From positions 33,554 through 97,553 of the forward strand of contig JADLDR010000033.1 in NCBI GenBank assembly GCA_020846535.1: a stretch of DNA of 64,000 bases. Reading direction: 5' to 3'. Shown here piece by piece: positions 51,765 to 61,141 of this stretch. Position numbers and translations under genes: made by a program. How positions within the stretch are numbered: position 1 is the stretch's first letter; each line of letters starts with the position of its first letter. The notes below the pieces were generated by a model that searched no databases, was not told the DNA's origin, and saw nothing but the letters and a program-made list of their open reading frames with translations. The DNA comes from Armatimonadota bacterium (GTDB lineage: Bacteria; Armatimonadota; JADLDR01).

Positions 51765-52618
51765 TCGATATCGATATCCCGGTGGTCTGCGGTCGCCCGG
51801 TAGCCCCGCTCCTTCAGAAAAGCGCACAGGGCGTTGGCGATCACCACCGACCGATGCTTGCCGCCCGTGCAGCCGATGGCAATGGTCAGGTACGCCTTTC
51901 CCTCGCTGACATAATGAGGCAGGCAGAAAGCGAGGAAATCGCAAAGCCTTTGAAAATACTCGACCGCCACCGGGCTGGAGAAGACGTAATCGCGCACGGC
52001 GGGGTCGTTGCCGGTGAAGGGGCGAAGCTCTATGATATAGTGGGGATTGGACATGAAGCGCACATCGAACACCAGGTCGGCATCCAGGGGGACGCCCCGC
52101 TTGAACCCGAAGGAAAGGACGCTCACGGTCATCTGCGGGCTGCCGTTATCGGCGAAGAAGGAAACGATCTCCTCCTTGAGCTTTTGTGGGTCGAGGTGGG
52201 TGGTATTGATTACCTTGTCGGCCCGCCCGCGGATGTGTTGGAGAAGCTTCCTTTCCTCCCGGATGCTCTCCAGGATGCCCATCTCCCCGACCGAAAGGGG
52301 ATGCTTGCGCCGCGTCTCCTTGAACCGCTGCACCAGGGCCTCGTCGGAGGCATCGAGGAAAAGAATCTGGGGCCGGACGCCCTGCTCGGCCACCTCGTCC
52401 AGCGATTCGTAGACATCGTTGAAAAGCTCCAGGGACCGGACATCGATCACGACGACCACCCCCTGCGCCCTGGGCTTGTCGGCTGGGAAAAGGTCGGCGA
52501 GATCGGGCAGGAGGGCGGGAGGCAGGTTGTCCACGCACAGGAATCCCAGGTCCTCGAAGATGCGGAGCGTCAGCGTTTTGCCCGCCCCGGACATGCCTGA
52601 TACCACCACTAGGCGCAT
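51761..52618 (-). CDS. rapZ: RapZ (YvcJ) nucleotide-binding RNase adapter protein
   Basis: A 285-residue P-loop protein: VVVSGMSGAGKTLTLR at the N-terminus, a Walker B-like FLCVDNLPPALL, and the C-terminal metabolite-sensing domain with IGCTGGKHRSVVIA and SFGFKRGVP. In enterobacteria it targets the GlmZ small RNA; in most phyla it is a GlcN6P/nucleotide-sensing protein next to yvcK, as here. It starts ten bases after the holin-like gene stop. Confidence 0.95.
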   Translation of the reverse strand: MRLVVVSGMSGAGKTLTLRIFEDLGFLCVDNLPPALLPDLADLFPADKPRAQGVVVVIDVRSLELFNDVYESLDEVAEQGVRPQILFLDASDEALVQRFKETRRKHPLSVGEMGILESIREERKLLQHIRGRADKVINTTHLDPQKLKEEIVSFFADNGSPQMTVSVLSFGFKRGVPLDADLVFDVRFMSNPHYIIELRPFTGNDPAVRDYVFSSPVAVEYFQRLCDFLAFCLPHYVSEGKAYLTIAIGCTGGKHRSVVIANALCAFLKERGYRATADHRDIDIE

Positions 52619-52628
52619 CGCATCGCTC

Positions 52629-52994
52629 CTAATCTTGCCCGATCACCACATTGCTGATCATCCCGTTCACAATACCCATGACGATGGAGCCGATCAGGGC
52701 CGCGACGAACCCGCTGACCCGGAACCCCTCGATGAACCCGCTGCCCACCAGGAGGAACATCACGGCATTGATGACCACCGAAAAGAGGCCGAAGGTGAGA
52801 CAGTTCAGGGGCAGGGTCAATAGCACGACCAGAGGCCGAATAAAGGCATTGACCACCGCCAGAACAGCCACCGCGATCAGCGCCGGAACGGCCCCGCTCA
52901 GGGTGATATGAAACCCCACCGCATTCGCCACCTGCGCCGCCACATAGAGAGCCACCGCATTCACAATCCAGCGTATGATAAGACCTGTCAGCAT
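52629..52994 (-). CDS. Phage holin family-4-like small membrane protein
   Basis: A 121-residue protein made almost entirely of four membrane helices (IRWIVNAVALYVAAQVANAV, AVLAVVNAFIRPLVVLLTLP, FGLFSVVINAVMFLLVGSG, GFVAALIGSIVMGIVNGMI). It matches the chromosomal four-TM holin-like (PF04020-type) proteins common in bacteria. It is not part of a prophage here. It lies between uvrC and rapZ in the same direction, 96 bases after the uvrC stop. Confidence 0.85.
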   Translation of the reverse strand: MLTGLIIRWIVNAVALYVAAQVANAVGFHITLSGAVPALIAVAVLAVVNAFIRPLVVLLTLPLNCLTFGLFSVVINAVMFLLVGSGFIEGFRVSGFVAALIGSIVMGIVNGMISNVVIGQD

Positions 52995-53090
52995 CGAACC
53001 GCTCCTTCTGTTAGAAGAAACCCGCGTTTGCCGGACTGGAGTTTCCGGCTATGTCGATATACGGCGGTCGCCGGAGAATTCCTCTCATCT

Positions 53091-54917
53091 TTATGCATTC
53101 AGGAACTCATGCACCTTCTCGGCCACTTTCCGGTTCATACCGGGCACTTTGGCGATCTCTTCAGGCGCGGCCTCCTTGATCTGGGCGACCGAGCCGAAGT
53201 AGCGGAGGAGGTTTTGCTTGCGGATCTGGCTGATGCCGGGAATCTCGTCCAGGCGGGAGGCCGTTGCCTTCTTGCTCCTCAGGTTCCGGTGGTAGGTGAG
53301 GGCGAAGCGGTGGGCCTCATCGCGAAGCCGCTGCACCAGATGGAGGGCCGTCGAGTTGCGGGGCAGAATGACCGGCTCATCCATATCCGGAATGAAGAGA
53401 TGCTCGAACTGCTTCGCCAGCCCGGCCGCCGGGATCTTCATGTCCAGTTCCTTGAGAACCTCCACCGCCACATTCAATTGTCCCTTGCCGCCGTCGACCA
53501 GCAGAAGGTCGGGGAGGGGCAGGAAGTTCTTGTGGCCCGCCTGGGCGTTTCTGAGGCGGCGGCGCACTACCTCGCGCATGGAGGCGTAATCGTCGGGAAC
53601 TTCCTGAAGGGTTTTGATCTTGAAGCGGCGGTAATCCGACTTTTTCGACTTACCGTCCTCTACCACCACCATCGAGCCGACCGCCTCATGGCCCTGGAGG
53701 TTGGAGATATCGAAGCACTCGATCCTCCGCGGCAGAACAGGCAGGAGCAGGGCCGCTTGCAGCTTTTCCATGGCCTCCATGTTTTTGGCCTGATCCATTT
53801 CCACGCGCAGGTGCATCTCCTCCAGCGCCTGCTGGGCGTTCGTGACCGCCATATCCACAAGCTGCTTTTTCTCGCCCTTGACCGGAACCTTCACATCGAC
53901 CCGCGTGCCGCGCTTCTGCCGGAGCCAGCTTTCGATGATCTGACTTTCATCGATGCCGTATTTGAGGAGGATTTCCTTCGGAACATAGGGCGTTTCCTGG
54001 TAATACTGCTTCACGAACTGCTCGGTGGCGCTGGTCAGCGATTCCCCGCTGGCCCCTTCCAGGAAGAAATGTTCCTGCCCGATCAATTTCCCCCCGCGAA
54101 TGAAAAACATCTGCACGCAGGCATGAATATTGTCGGACACCAGGGCGATCACATCCTGGTCGACCGCCTCGGAGGAAACGACCTTCTGCTGTTCGATCAG
54201 CTTTCTGACCGCCTGGATCTGGTCCCGGATGCGGGCGGCCCGCTCGAACTCCAGCTTTTCCGCCGCCGCCTCCATGCGCCGCTCCAGGTCCTGCATCAGC
54301 CCTTCCTGCTTGCCCTCCAGGAACCGCTCCACCTGCCGGACGGTTTTCATATACTCGTCCCGGCTCACCTTCAGGGCGCAGGGGGCCTGGCACTGTTTGA
54401 TGTGGAACTCCAAACAGGGCCGTACCGAGGCGTCCGGCCCCGGCATCGGGTCACAGGAGCGCAGTTGGAAAAGCTGTTTGATGACCCCCAGGGTTTCGTA
54501 GACCGCCCGCGAGTCCGTGTAAGGGCCGAAATAGCGGTTTCCGTCGTTCTTGACCTTGCGGGTAATCACCGACCGAGGGAACGGTTCGTTCATGGTCAGC
54601 ATGATGAAAGGATAGTGCTTGTCGTCCTTCATCAGGACGTTGTAATGCGGCTTGTGCCGTTTGATCAGGTTGCATTCCAGGATCAGGGCCTCTAGCTCGG
54701 TGTCGGTGACCAGGATTTCGATATCGGCGATCCGCTCCACCATCGCCTTGACTTTGGGCGTGTGGCTGCTGCTGATCTGGAAATAAGACCGCACCCGGCT
54801 CTTCAGGGAAACGGCTTTCCCGACGTAGATGATCGTCCCGTCCGCGTCTTTCATCAGATAAACGCCCGGTCGCGCGGGCAGAGCGGCCAATTTTTGTTCG
54901 ACCTGATCGTTGGGCAT
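53091..54917 (-). CDS. uvrC: UvrC nucleotide excision repair endonuclease subunit
   Basis: 608 residues, full length. The N-terminal GIY-YIG nuclease (PGVYLMKDADGTIIYVGKA) cuts 3' of the lesion. A cysteine-containing linker (SVRPCLEFHIKQCQAPCAL), the UVR UvrB-binding domain (KLEFERAARIRDQIQAV), the RNase H-like 5' nuclease (CFDISNLQGHEAVGSMVV, DLLLVDGGKGQLN) and C-terminal helix-hairpin-helix motifs (IPGISQIRKQNLLRYFG) follow. It begins 13 bases after the recQ stop. Confidence 0.97.
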   Translation of the reverse strand: MPNDQVEQKLAALPARPGVYLMKDADGTIIYVGKAVSLKSRVRSYFQISSSHTPKVKAMVERIADIEILVTDTELEALILECNLIKRHKPHYNVLMKDDKHYPFIMLTMNEPFPRSVITRKVKNDGNRYFGPYTDSRAVYETLGVIKQLFQLRSCDPMPGPDASVRPCLEFHIKQCQAPCALKVSRDEYMKTVRQVERFLEGKQEGLMQDLERRMEAAAEKLEFERAARIRDQIQAVRKLIEQQKVVSSEAVDQDVIALVSDNIHACVQMFFIRGGKLIGQEHFFLEGASGESLTSATEQFVKQYYQETPYVPKEILLKYGIDESQIIESWLRQKRGTRVDVKVPVKGEKKQLVDMAVTNAQQALEEMHLRVEMDQAKNMEAMEKLQAALLLPVLPRRIECFDISNLQGHEAVGSMVVVEDGKSKKSDYRRFKIKTLQEVPDDYASMREVVRRRLRNAQAGHKNFLPLPDLLLVDGGKGQLNVAVEVLKELDMKIPAAGLAKQFEHLFIPDMDEPVILPRNSTALHLVQRLRDEAHRFALTYHRNLRSKKATASRLDEIPGISQIRKQNLLRYFGSVAQIKEAAPEEIAKVPGMNRKVAEKVHEFLNA

Positions 54918-54930
54918 GGCGTTCGAAACT

Positions 54931-56775
54931 TTATGATGCGTTATGCCGGATTCTCATCCACATCTTCGCGGCCCCAGCAGCGAGGCGGAGGGACAGGGGA
55001 CGGGCGATGTCCATGCTGATATCGTGCAGGGCGCGGGCGATCCGAGCATGAGAAACCGAGAGCGCCCCGGCGATGTCGGACAGGGAGGCTTCCGGGGCGC
55101 GGAGCCTGTTGAGAAGAGATTCGACTTCGGACAGGAGCAAACCTTCTTCCGGGACGCAATTGTCGCATGCGCCGCACCGGGCCGGAGCGTCCTCCTCACC
55201 GAAATAGCGCCGCAGAAAGCGGTGGCGGCATCCCCGTTCCTCTGTATACGCTGTCATCCGCTCCCAGCGCAGGCGCGAGCGTTCCTCTGCCGCCTTTGCC
55301 GATTTCCGGAAGGCGTCTCTCTTTTCGTCGCCGAAATCGGCGCAAAGCACCCGGAGCGCCCACCTTCGTTCAGCCGGTCGAAACGAAAGATGCCCTGTCA
55401 GATGCATCTGCCATAAGGACTCCTCCACTTCCGCCGCCGACATTCCCATTGCTTTCCCCGTATTCGGGAGGTGAAACGAGAAATGCTTCTCCGAAACGCC
55501 GAGCTTTTGCATCCATTCGCAGACAATCCGCGGCGGAGCGGAAGAGCGCAGCGACACCTGGCCGGACAGCGATATATCGGGAAGCCGCCTGATCAGTCCC
55601 AGGGCTTCCAGTCGGCTGACGGTGACAGGAAGACTTTTTTTGTCGACCCCGCTGGCAGCGGGGAGGGACTGCGCGGCGATCAAAGCCAGGCCGCTTTCTG
55701 CTGCTTCCAGGATGTGGCGATATACCTGTTCAATCTCGCACAGGCTGGGGCCGCTCTCGCCATAGGGGCGCTGTGTGGAACGGTCGGAGGGCGTCAGAAG
55801 GATAATACGGCTCGGTTTCCCGTCCCGTCCTGCGCGGCCCGCCTCCTGATAATAACGTTCCAGCGATTCCGGCGGTTCCGCATGAAGGACATAGCGAATA
55901 TCGGGTTTGTCAATGCCCAGACCGAAGGCGCTGGTAGCGACCACGATCTCGATGGCATTGCTCAAGAATCGCTGCTGCACTTTTTGCCGATCCTGCGCCG
56001 CCATCCCTGCATGATAGCAGGCGGCCTGTCTGCCCTGCCCGGTGAGCCACCGGGCCGCCCGTTCGGCCTGATGCCGGGTATTCGTATAAATCAGTCCCGG
56101 CGGGGAAAGCGCCCCGGCCAGCCGGAGGAGCGCGTCCTTCCACCCCGATTCAGGCCAGCGAAAGACCTCCAGAAAGAGATTTGGACGGCTGAAGCCGGTG
56201 ACGACCTCCTCCATCGGGATACCGAGCAAAAGAGGAATCCGCTGCCGGATGGCCGGCGTCGCCGTCGCGGTTAGGGCCAGCACTCGCGGGATGTTCAATT
56301 CGCGGATGACGCCGCCCAGGGCCAGGTAGTCGGGACGGAAATCGTGGCCCCACTCCGAGAGGCAGTGGGCCTCATCGACGGCCAGCAGGCTGACCGTCCG
56401 GCGCTTGAGCAGGCCGAGGAGCCTGCGGCTTCTGAACTGTTCGGGCGCGACGTAGAGAAGCCGGTAGCGCCCGGCTGCCACCTCCCGGAAAACCTGCTCC
56501 TGTTCATCGGGAGAGTATAGAGAATTCACTGAAACGGCAAAGCCCCGCTGGGACTGCACCTGATCCTGCATCAGGGCCACCAGAGGGGAAACCACCACTG
56601 TCAGGCCCTCCAGCAGCCGGGCGGGAAGCTGATAGCAAATCGATTTTCCCCCGCCGGTAGGCATAACCGCCAGCACCGATTTTCCGTTCAATAATAAAGA
56701 GATCGCCTCTTCCTGCCCGGGGCGAAACCCCGTATATCCGAACCCGGCCTGAAGAGCCTCCCGGAGCCGATCCAT
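54931..56775 (-). CDS. recQ: RecQ-family ATP-dependent DNA helicase
   Basis: 614 residues. A 3'-5' helicase with motif 0 YTGFRPGQEEAI, Walker A AVMPTGGGKSICYQLP, DEAH box LLAVDEAHCLSEWGHDFRP, motif III ALTATATP and motif VI QEAGRAGRDGKPSR. The RecQ-Ct zinc cluster is present (Cys in ERGCRHRF, then CGACDNC). An extra domain of about 200 residues separates motif VI from the zinc cluster, where typical RecQ is shorter; no classical HRDC is evident at the end. AT-rich DNA upstream (56780-56815) probably holds the promoter of the recQ-uvrC group. Confidence 0.9.
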   Translation of the reverse strand: MDRLREALQAGFGYTGFRPGQEEAISLLLNGKSVLAVMPTGGGKSICYQLPARLLEGLTVVVSPLVALMQDQVQSQRGFAVSVNSLYSPDEQEQVFREVAAGRYRLLYVAPEQFRSRRLLGLLKRRTVSLLAVDEAHCLSEWGHDFRPDYLALGGVIRELNIPRVLALTATATPAIRQRIPLLLGIPMEEVVTGFSRPNLFLEVFRWPESGWKDALLRLAGALSPPGLIYTNTRHQAERAARWLTGQGRQAACYHAGMAAQDRQKVQQRFLSNAIEIVVATSAFGLGIDKPDIRYVLHAEPPESLERYYQEAGRAGRDGKPSRIILLTPSDRSTQRPYGESGPSLCEIEQVYRHILEAAESGLALIAAQSLPAASGVDKKSLPVTVSRLEALGLIRRLPDISLSGQVSLRSSAPPRIVCEWMQKLGVSEKHFSFHLPNTGKAMGMSAAEVEESLWQMHLTGHLSFRPAERRWALRVLCADFGDEKRDAFRKSAKAAEERSRLRWERMTAYTEERGCRHRFLRRYFGEEDAPARCGACDNCVPEEGLLLSEVESLLNRLRAPEASLSDIAGALSVSHARIARALHDISMDIARPLSLRLAAGAAKMWMRIRHNAS

Positions 56776-56896
56776 GGGATCATCCTTATAAATATATATC
56801 TATCAATATTATGCCTGAAAATGATCGGGATGGCAAGGAGAAGATCGAGAGGCAGCCGCCCCTCGACCTTTTGATTTATGACTATACCTCGGTCAG

Positions 56897-58006
56897 TTAT
56901 CTTTCTATCACCGCTCGCTGACGGGTCACCTCTGCGATGCGTCCCGGGACCGGTTGATAGGGGATGCCTGGCACGGTGGAGGAGGTGAAGGTGCAGTCGC
57001 TGTTGAGGGTAACCGCGGGTTCGGTCAGGTCCTGGCGGTAGAATGCGCTGGTAGGGAAGAGGTCGTTGGGATAGGTGAAATTGCCCAGGGTCGCCAGCTC
57101 AATGTTGATGCCTGAGCCGATGCCGCTTTCCAGCATTCCCCCGACCCATGCCGGAATGCCCGCATCCCGGGCCAGGTCGTGTATGGCGAGCGCGTTTCGC
57201 AGGCCCCCCACGCGACCGGCCTTGATGTTGACACAGCGGCAGGAACCGAGCTTGAGGGCCAGTTCCATATCGCGGACGCTCTGGATGGATTCGTCCAGGC
57301 AGACGGGGGTCTCCAATTGCCGCTGGAGTTCCGCGTGTTCGATGAGGTCGGTGTGGAAAAGGGGCTGCTCGATCATCGCCAGGCCGAGCTTGTCCGCCTT
57401 CTTGAAGAAAGGAAGGTCGGCAAGCGTGTAGCCGGAGTTGCAGTCGATGTGGAAGGTGGCTGTAGGGAACGCGCTGCGAACGGCGGTCAGCATTTCGATG
57501 TCCCAGCCGGGCCGGGCTTTGAGCTTGACGCGCTTGTGCCCGGCATTCAGGGCCTTCTGTACCTTGCCCAGCAGCATATCGATGCTGTCCTGCACCCCGA
57601 AATCCGCGCCCGCATCCACAGTCCGGCGCGTCCCTCCGAGCAGTCGGTGAAGGGGTTTGCCTTCCCGGTGCGCCTCCAGCATCCACCAGGCGATTTCCAC
57701 TCCCGCTTTCGCGAAAGGGTTCCCCTTGAATACGGCCAGAAGATCGTTGATCTGCCCGGCGTACTCGATATCCTGCCCGACAATGCGGGGCGCAAAGAAT
57801 TCCTTGACGCAGATGAAGACGGAAAGCGCCGTTTCGGGAGAGTAGGTGGGGGCATAAAGGGGCGTCGTCTCCCCCCAGCCACTGTATTCGCCGCTCGCTA
57901 TTTTGACAAGGACGGAGTGAACCTCGTAGTCCTCGCCATAGGCTGTCCGCCAGGGATAGAGAAGCGGCAGGGCGACATGATAGGCTTCGATGCGGTCGAT
58001 GATCAT
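56897..58006 (-). CDS. Enolase-superfamily enzyme: o-succinylbenzoate synthase / N-acylamino-acid racemase type
   Basis: 369 residues with CAGGAGA upstream. A muconate-lactonizing subgroup fold: an N-terminal cap (LLYPWRTAYGEDYEVHSVLV), catalytic KxK in VKLKARPGWD, metal ligands Asp (HIDCNSG), Glu (MIEQPL) and Asp (CLDES), and a second lysine in NIKAGRVGG. Members make o-succinylbenzoate for menaquinone or racemise N-succinylamino acids. No other men genes are nearby and a D-aminoacylase is encoded in the window, so the racemase role is plausible. Confidence 0.9.
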   Translation of the reverse strand: MIIDRIEAYHVALPLLYPWRTAYGEDYEVHSVLVKIASGEYSGWGETTPLYAPTYSPETALSVFICVKEFFAPRIVGQDIEYAGQINDLLAVFKGNPFAKAGVEIAWWMLEAHREGKPLHRLLGGTRRTVDAGADFGVQDSIDMLLGKVQKALNAGHKRVKLKARPGWDIEMLTAVRSAFPTATFHIDCNSGYTLADLPFFKKADKLGLAMIEQPLFHTDLIEHAELQRQLETPVCLDESIQSVRDMELALKLGSCRCVNIKAGRVGGLRNALAIHDLARDAGIPAWVGGMLESGIGSGINIELATLGNFTYPNDLFPTSAFYRQDLTEPAVTLNSDCTFTSSTVPGIPYQPVPGRIAEVTRQRAVIER

Positions 58007-58019
58007 TTGCGTCTCCTGC

Positions 58020-60980
58020 TCACAGGTCGGAAGGAATGAAATGACTTTTCCAGCTTATGCGTACATCCGCTTCCATCCGGGCCGAAACCAGAAACTCAAT
58101 CTCGCGGACCCGATCCGATGGGCCGACCCGGACACGCCATCCCTGCCACGGGGCGGGGAAAGTCCACCTGGGAATGATCGGTTCCGGAGAAATATCTCGG
58201 CCTTCTATCCGGGCCCGGGCCGAGAAGCAGTTGCCGACATTGTGCAGTGAGGCCGCCGCCTCTCCCTGGCGCATTTCCGCGGAGACCGCCAGCGTGCCTC
58301 CCTTCCGGGCAGCCGGTATCCGGCAGCGAATCGCCGTCGAGCGACCGGGCGGGAGTTTCTCTCTTTCGGCGTCGCCGGCGTTTTCCTCCATAGGAACCGG
58401 CAGCCATTCCTCCGATGCGATAACCTCAGTTTCGATAGCCCGGCTCGGTTCCTCCAAAGGGGAGAGGGCTTCCTGCTGGGGGAAGGCCCGCATCAGGGAA
58501 GGCGGCGTCCCGGCAGGCACGACTTCCAGGAGCGCAACGGTATAGGGCCGGAGCGTCATGGAAGCTGTCACCTCGAAAAAGGACGCTTTCCCGGTCAGTT
58601 GCGCCGGGTTCGGATACCAGCGATAGATATCCCATCGGCCTTTTTCCGGCAACCCCCAGGAGGGATCCAGCTTTAACTCGAAGGTGCGGTCCGACCAGGC
58701 GCAGTTGTTGATCGCCAGGAACGCCCGTTCCCCGCTGCTGCACACATAGCCGTAGGGTTCCCACTTCCAGGGGTTTCCAATGATGAAGCGGGGGTTTCCG
58801 AAGCAGTCGGGCCGCTCTTTGAGCAGGGCGATGAAATCCGCCATCTGACGGCGCTCCCCGTCCGTCAGGCAGCCGTTATCCGACCAGGGCTGGGCCAGGA
58901 GGCTGCCCCGGCAGATATCCATCACGAACCCCTCCTGCCACCGCTCCTTGCCGATGCCGCTGTTCCAGGGCCAGTCCGAGAGCCACACCCCAAGCGAGTC
59001 TTTGCCCAGAGGCGGGATATCCTCCGCCCACCACTGCGCCTCATCCAGTCCCACTGTCACGCTGTCGCGAACGTAAAGCGCCGGGGAGGCGCTGGGGTTG
59101 GCCGCCTCGATTTGCAGGCCGGGTTCAAAGAGCGTGTCCGCATATTCGAGCCACCATGGGGAATGCAGGCCCCAGTAGAGCATGATGAACAGGGCGGAGT
59201 TGTCGGCATGGAGCTTTTGCAGAGTCTCGATGAAGGCGTTGGCGATGGACTCGGTGGAGTAGAGGCCGGGCCAGTGGTCGTGTGTCGTGTTGTAGCAGAT
59301 GGCGGAAGTGCCGTCCAGCTTGATCAGACTCAGGCCGTTCTTCCGGATATGATCCCGGAAGGCGGTATAAAACATCGTGCGGACAGGATCGGCAGCCATA
59401 CAGAACCACTCGATATCGCCGCCGTAGGCCCGGTCGTGCGTCAGATTTCCGCCCACCGCCGGATTGCCGTCGATGCTCCAGCCCGCCAGGGAGGTGCATG
59501 TCCAGAGGCCCAGCCCGATCCCCAGCCGGTCGAGGGCATCCCTGATGCGGCCAAAACCGTGCGGGAATCGCCCGGGATCGGGCCGTTCGATATCGCCCTG
59601 CCGGTCGCGCCACAGCTCGATAGTGGAGAAATCGTAGTCGCAGCCCGCCCGCTTCTCCGGAGCGACGACTTCGGCGATCTGTTTGAGCAGAAATTCTTCC
59701 GTCCCGGTCCAGAAGCCGCCATCGGGCCAACTGGCAAAGGAATCGAAGATGGCATAAGGCCGGTTATGCCCCGCGCGGAGGCGCAGCATTCGGCCCCGCA
59801 TCTGTTCCAGGAACGCCTTCCGGGCTGCCCCCTCCTCCGCCACTCCCATCACCGCTTCCATGCAGGCCAGTTTCCCTCCGGCATGAAGAATTTTGCCTGG
59901 AAAGTGTTTGAGACCGACTTCCTCATTCTGTCCTGTAGCCCAGCCCGCGGGGTGGGCCAGGGAGGCGAAAAACTGGCTGTCGATATAAACCGGCAGGCCC
60001 TGCTCGCCTTCCGAAACGGAAGCCCCTGTTTCGTATCGCCCCAGCCGGACATTCATAACCCGGATATCGGAAGAGCCGCCGTTTTGAATCTCTGTAAACC
60101 GGCGCAGCAGCGGTTCCCCCGCCTTCCACCGGTAGGCAACGCGGGCCGACAGGGGAGGATGATCGCTTTTAAGAAGGGCCGCCCACTCGCCCGATTCGCC
60201 TTCCCGGATCGTTTCAGCGTTGACGATATGGAAGCGGGATGAAACATGAGGGCAGCCTGCCACCAGATATTGCTCGAACTGGCCCGGCCAGTAGTAGCGG
60301 GCTGTAATGGAACGGTTTTGCTGCGGGTCGAGTTCGTCGAGCCGCCGGGTGCGCGTCACCAGGCCGGAAAGCTGCAAGGCGATGATATTGTCCTGCCCGA
60401 ATCGTAGGCCGGGATAAACTGCGCTCTCCGGCCCTATGTCGAAGGCCCCTGGCTCGTTCCACCGCCTGTCGGTCTCCCGCACCCCTGCTTCCTGCCCGTT
60501 GACGAAGACGCGCATGTAGCGAAAGTCGTACAGCCCGACGCCTCCCAGAACCAGGGTCAACGGCTTTCCCTCGGTATCGGGCGGCAGAAAAAGGTGCGTT
60601 CTGGCCCAGACATAATCGCGGCGCAGGGCAACCCGCTCGAAGCCGGAGGAAACCGGCGTCGGCTTGCCCTGCCAGGAGGAGTCATTGAAGGCAGGAGCGG
60701 CAAAGCCTCTGAGGAAGCCTTCGTCCCGGTCGGGGCCGCAGGGATCGCCGGAAAGCGGCAGGATGCGCCATCCGGTAATGAAGATGCGCCTGTCGCTGAC
60801 ATCGAGATCGACTTCGATTTCGGGATGTCCCCCGAGGGGCAAGGTTTTTCCGGTCAGGCGGTTCTCCCAGGAATGCGCCTTCAGGCCGTCTGAAAGGTTC
60901 ATCCGGTAAGCGAAGGAAGGGGATGCCAATTCGACCATCTCCCCTTGACGGACAACGCAGCATGTCGCTTCAGGTGACAT
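58020..60980 (-). CDS. GH36-like alpha-galactosidase family protein
   Basis: 986 residues, no signal peptide. An N-terminal beta-supersandwich contains a beta-jelly insert (TLVLGGVGLYDFRYMRVFVNG). A TIM barrel follows with LGIGLGLWTCTSLAGW and the K-x-D nucleophile motif of clan GH-D at K554/D556 (LSLIKLDGTSAICYN). A C-terminal beta domain and a binding-module-like tail (from about 850) complete it. The substrate is unknown. A 3' half of leader repeat E lies upstream; a Met start with AGGAAA nearby fits. Its stop lies 13 bases before the enolase-like gene start. Confidence 0.72.
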   Translation of the reverse strand: MSPEATCCVVRQGEMVELASPSFAYRMNLSDGLKAHSWENRLTGKTLPLGGHPEIEVDLDVSDRRIFITGWRILPLSGDPCGPDRDEGFLRGFAAPAFNDSSWQGKPTPVSSGFERVALRRDYVWARTHLFLPPDTEGKPLTLVLGGVGLYDFRYMRVFVNGQEAGVRETDRRWNEPGAFDIGPESAVYPGLRFGQDNIIALQLSGLVTRTRRLDELDPQQNRSITARYYWPGQFEQYLVAGCPHVSSRFHIVNAETIREGESGEWAALLKSDHPPLSARVAYRWKAGEPLLRRFTEIQNGGSSDIRVMNVRLGRYETGASVSEGEQGLPVYIDSQFFASLAHPAGWATGQNEEVGLKHFPGKILHAGGKLACMEAVMGVAEEGAARKAFLEQMRGRMLRLRAGHNRPYAIFDSFASWPDGGFWTGTEEFLLKQIAEVVAPEKRAGCDYDFSTIELWRDRQGDIERPDPGRFPHGFGRIRDALDRLGIGLGLWTCTSLAGWSIDGNPAVGGNLTHDRAYGGDIEWFCMAADPVRTMFYTAFRDHIRKNGLSLIKLDGTSAICYNTTHDHWPGLYSTESIANAFIETLQKLHADNSALFIMLYWGLHSPWWLEYADTLFEPGLQIEAANPSASPALYVRDSVTVGLDEAQWWAEDIPPLGKDSLGVWLSDWPWNSGIGKERWQEGFVMDICRGSLLAQPWSDNGCLTDGERRQMADFIALLKERPDCFGNPRFIIGNPWKWEPYGYVCSSGERAFLAINNCAWSDRTFELKLDPSWGLPEKGRWDIYRWYPNPAQLTGKASFFEVTASMTLRPYTVALLEVVPAGTPPSLMRAFPQQEALSPLEEPSRAIETEVIASEEWLPVPMEENAGDAEREKLPPGRSTAIRCRIPAARKGGTLAVSAEMRQGEAAASLHNVGNCFSARARIEGRDISPEPIIPRWTFPAPWQGWRVRVGPSDRVREIEFLVSARMEADVRISWKSHFIPSDL

Positions 60981-61053
60981 AAAGATTTTTCCTCACGCGC
61001 TGGGTCGGAAATGGCGGGTGCAATATATGCTGCCGAGAGAGTGTGGCGTTGGA

Positions 61054-61078
61054 CAGCCGCCCCCCGCCGAGCTTCGGC
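61054..61078 (-). repeat. Leader repeat E, 3' half only (copy E6)
   Basis: Read on the minus strand it gives GCCGAAGCTCGGCGGGGGG followed by CGGCTG, the second hairpin and tail of the family. It ends 73 nt before the GH36-like gene and is co-oriented with it: the only minus-strand copy, before the only minus-strand gene that has one. Confidence 0.5.
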
Positions 61079-61098
61079 TGAGTACCCGACGCTTGTGA

Positions 61099-61127
61099 AA
61101 AGGCATGGTTCGATTTGCCATGCCTTT
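61099..61127. terminator. Hairpin terminator after the large secreted protein gene
   Basis: A perfect 10-bp stem AAAGGCATGG/CCATGCCTTT with a 9-base loop. It lies just past the stop of the minus-strand gene at 61142; on that strand only a short T-run follows, so it is of moderate strength. Confidence 0.65.
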
Positions 61128-61141
61128 GCAAATCGGCAGCC

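Noticed and set aside
52629..52994. Prophage holin
   Set aside because: No phage genes surround it; it lies inside the uvrC-rapZ-yvcK cluster and belongs to the chromosomal four-TM family.
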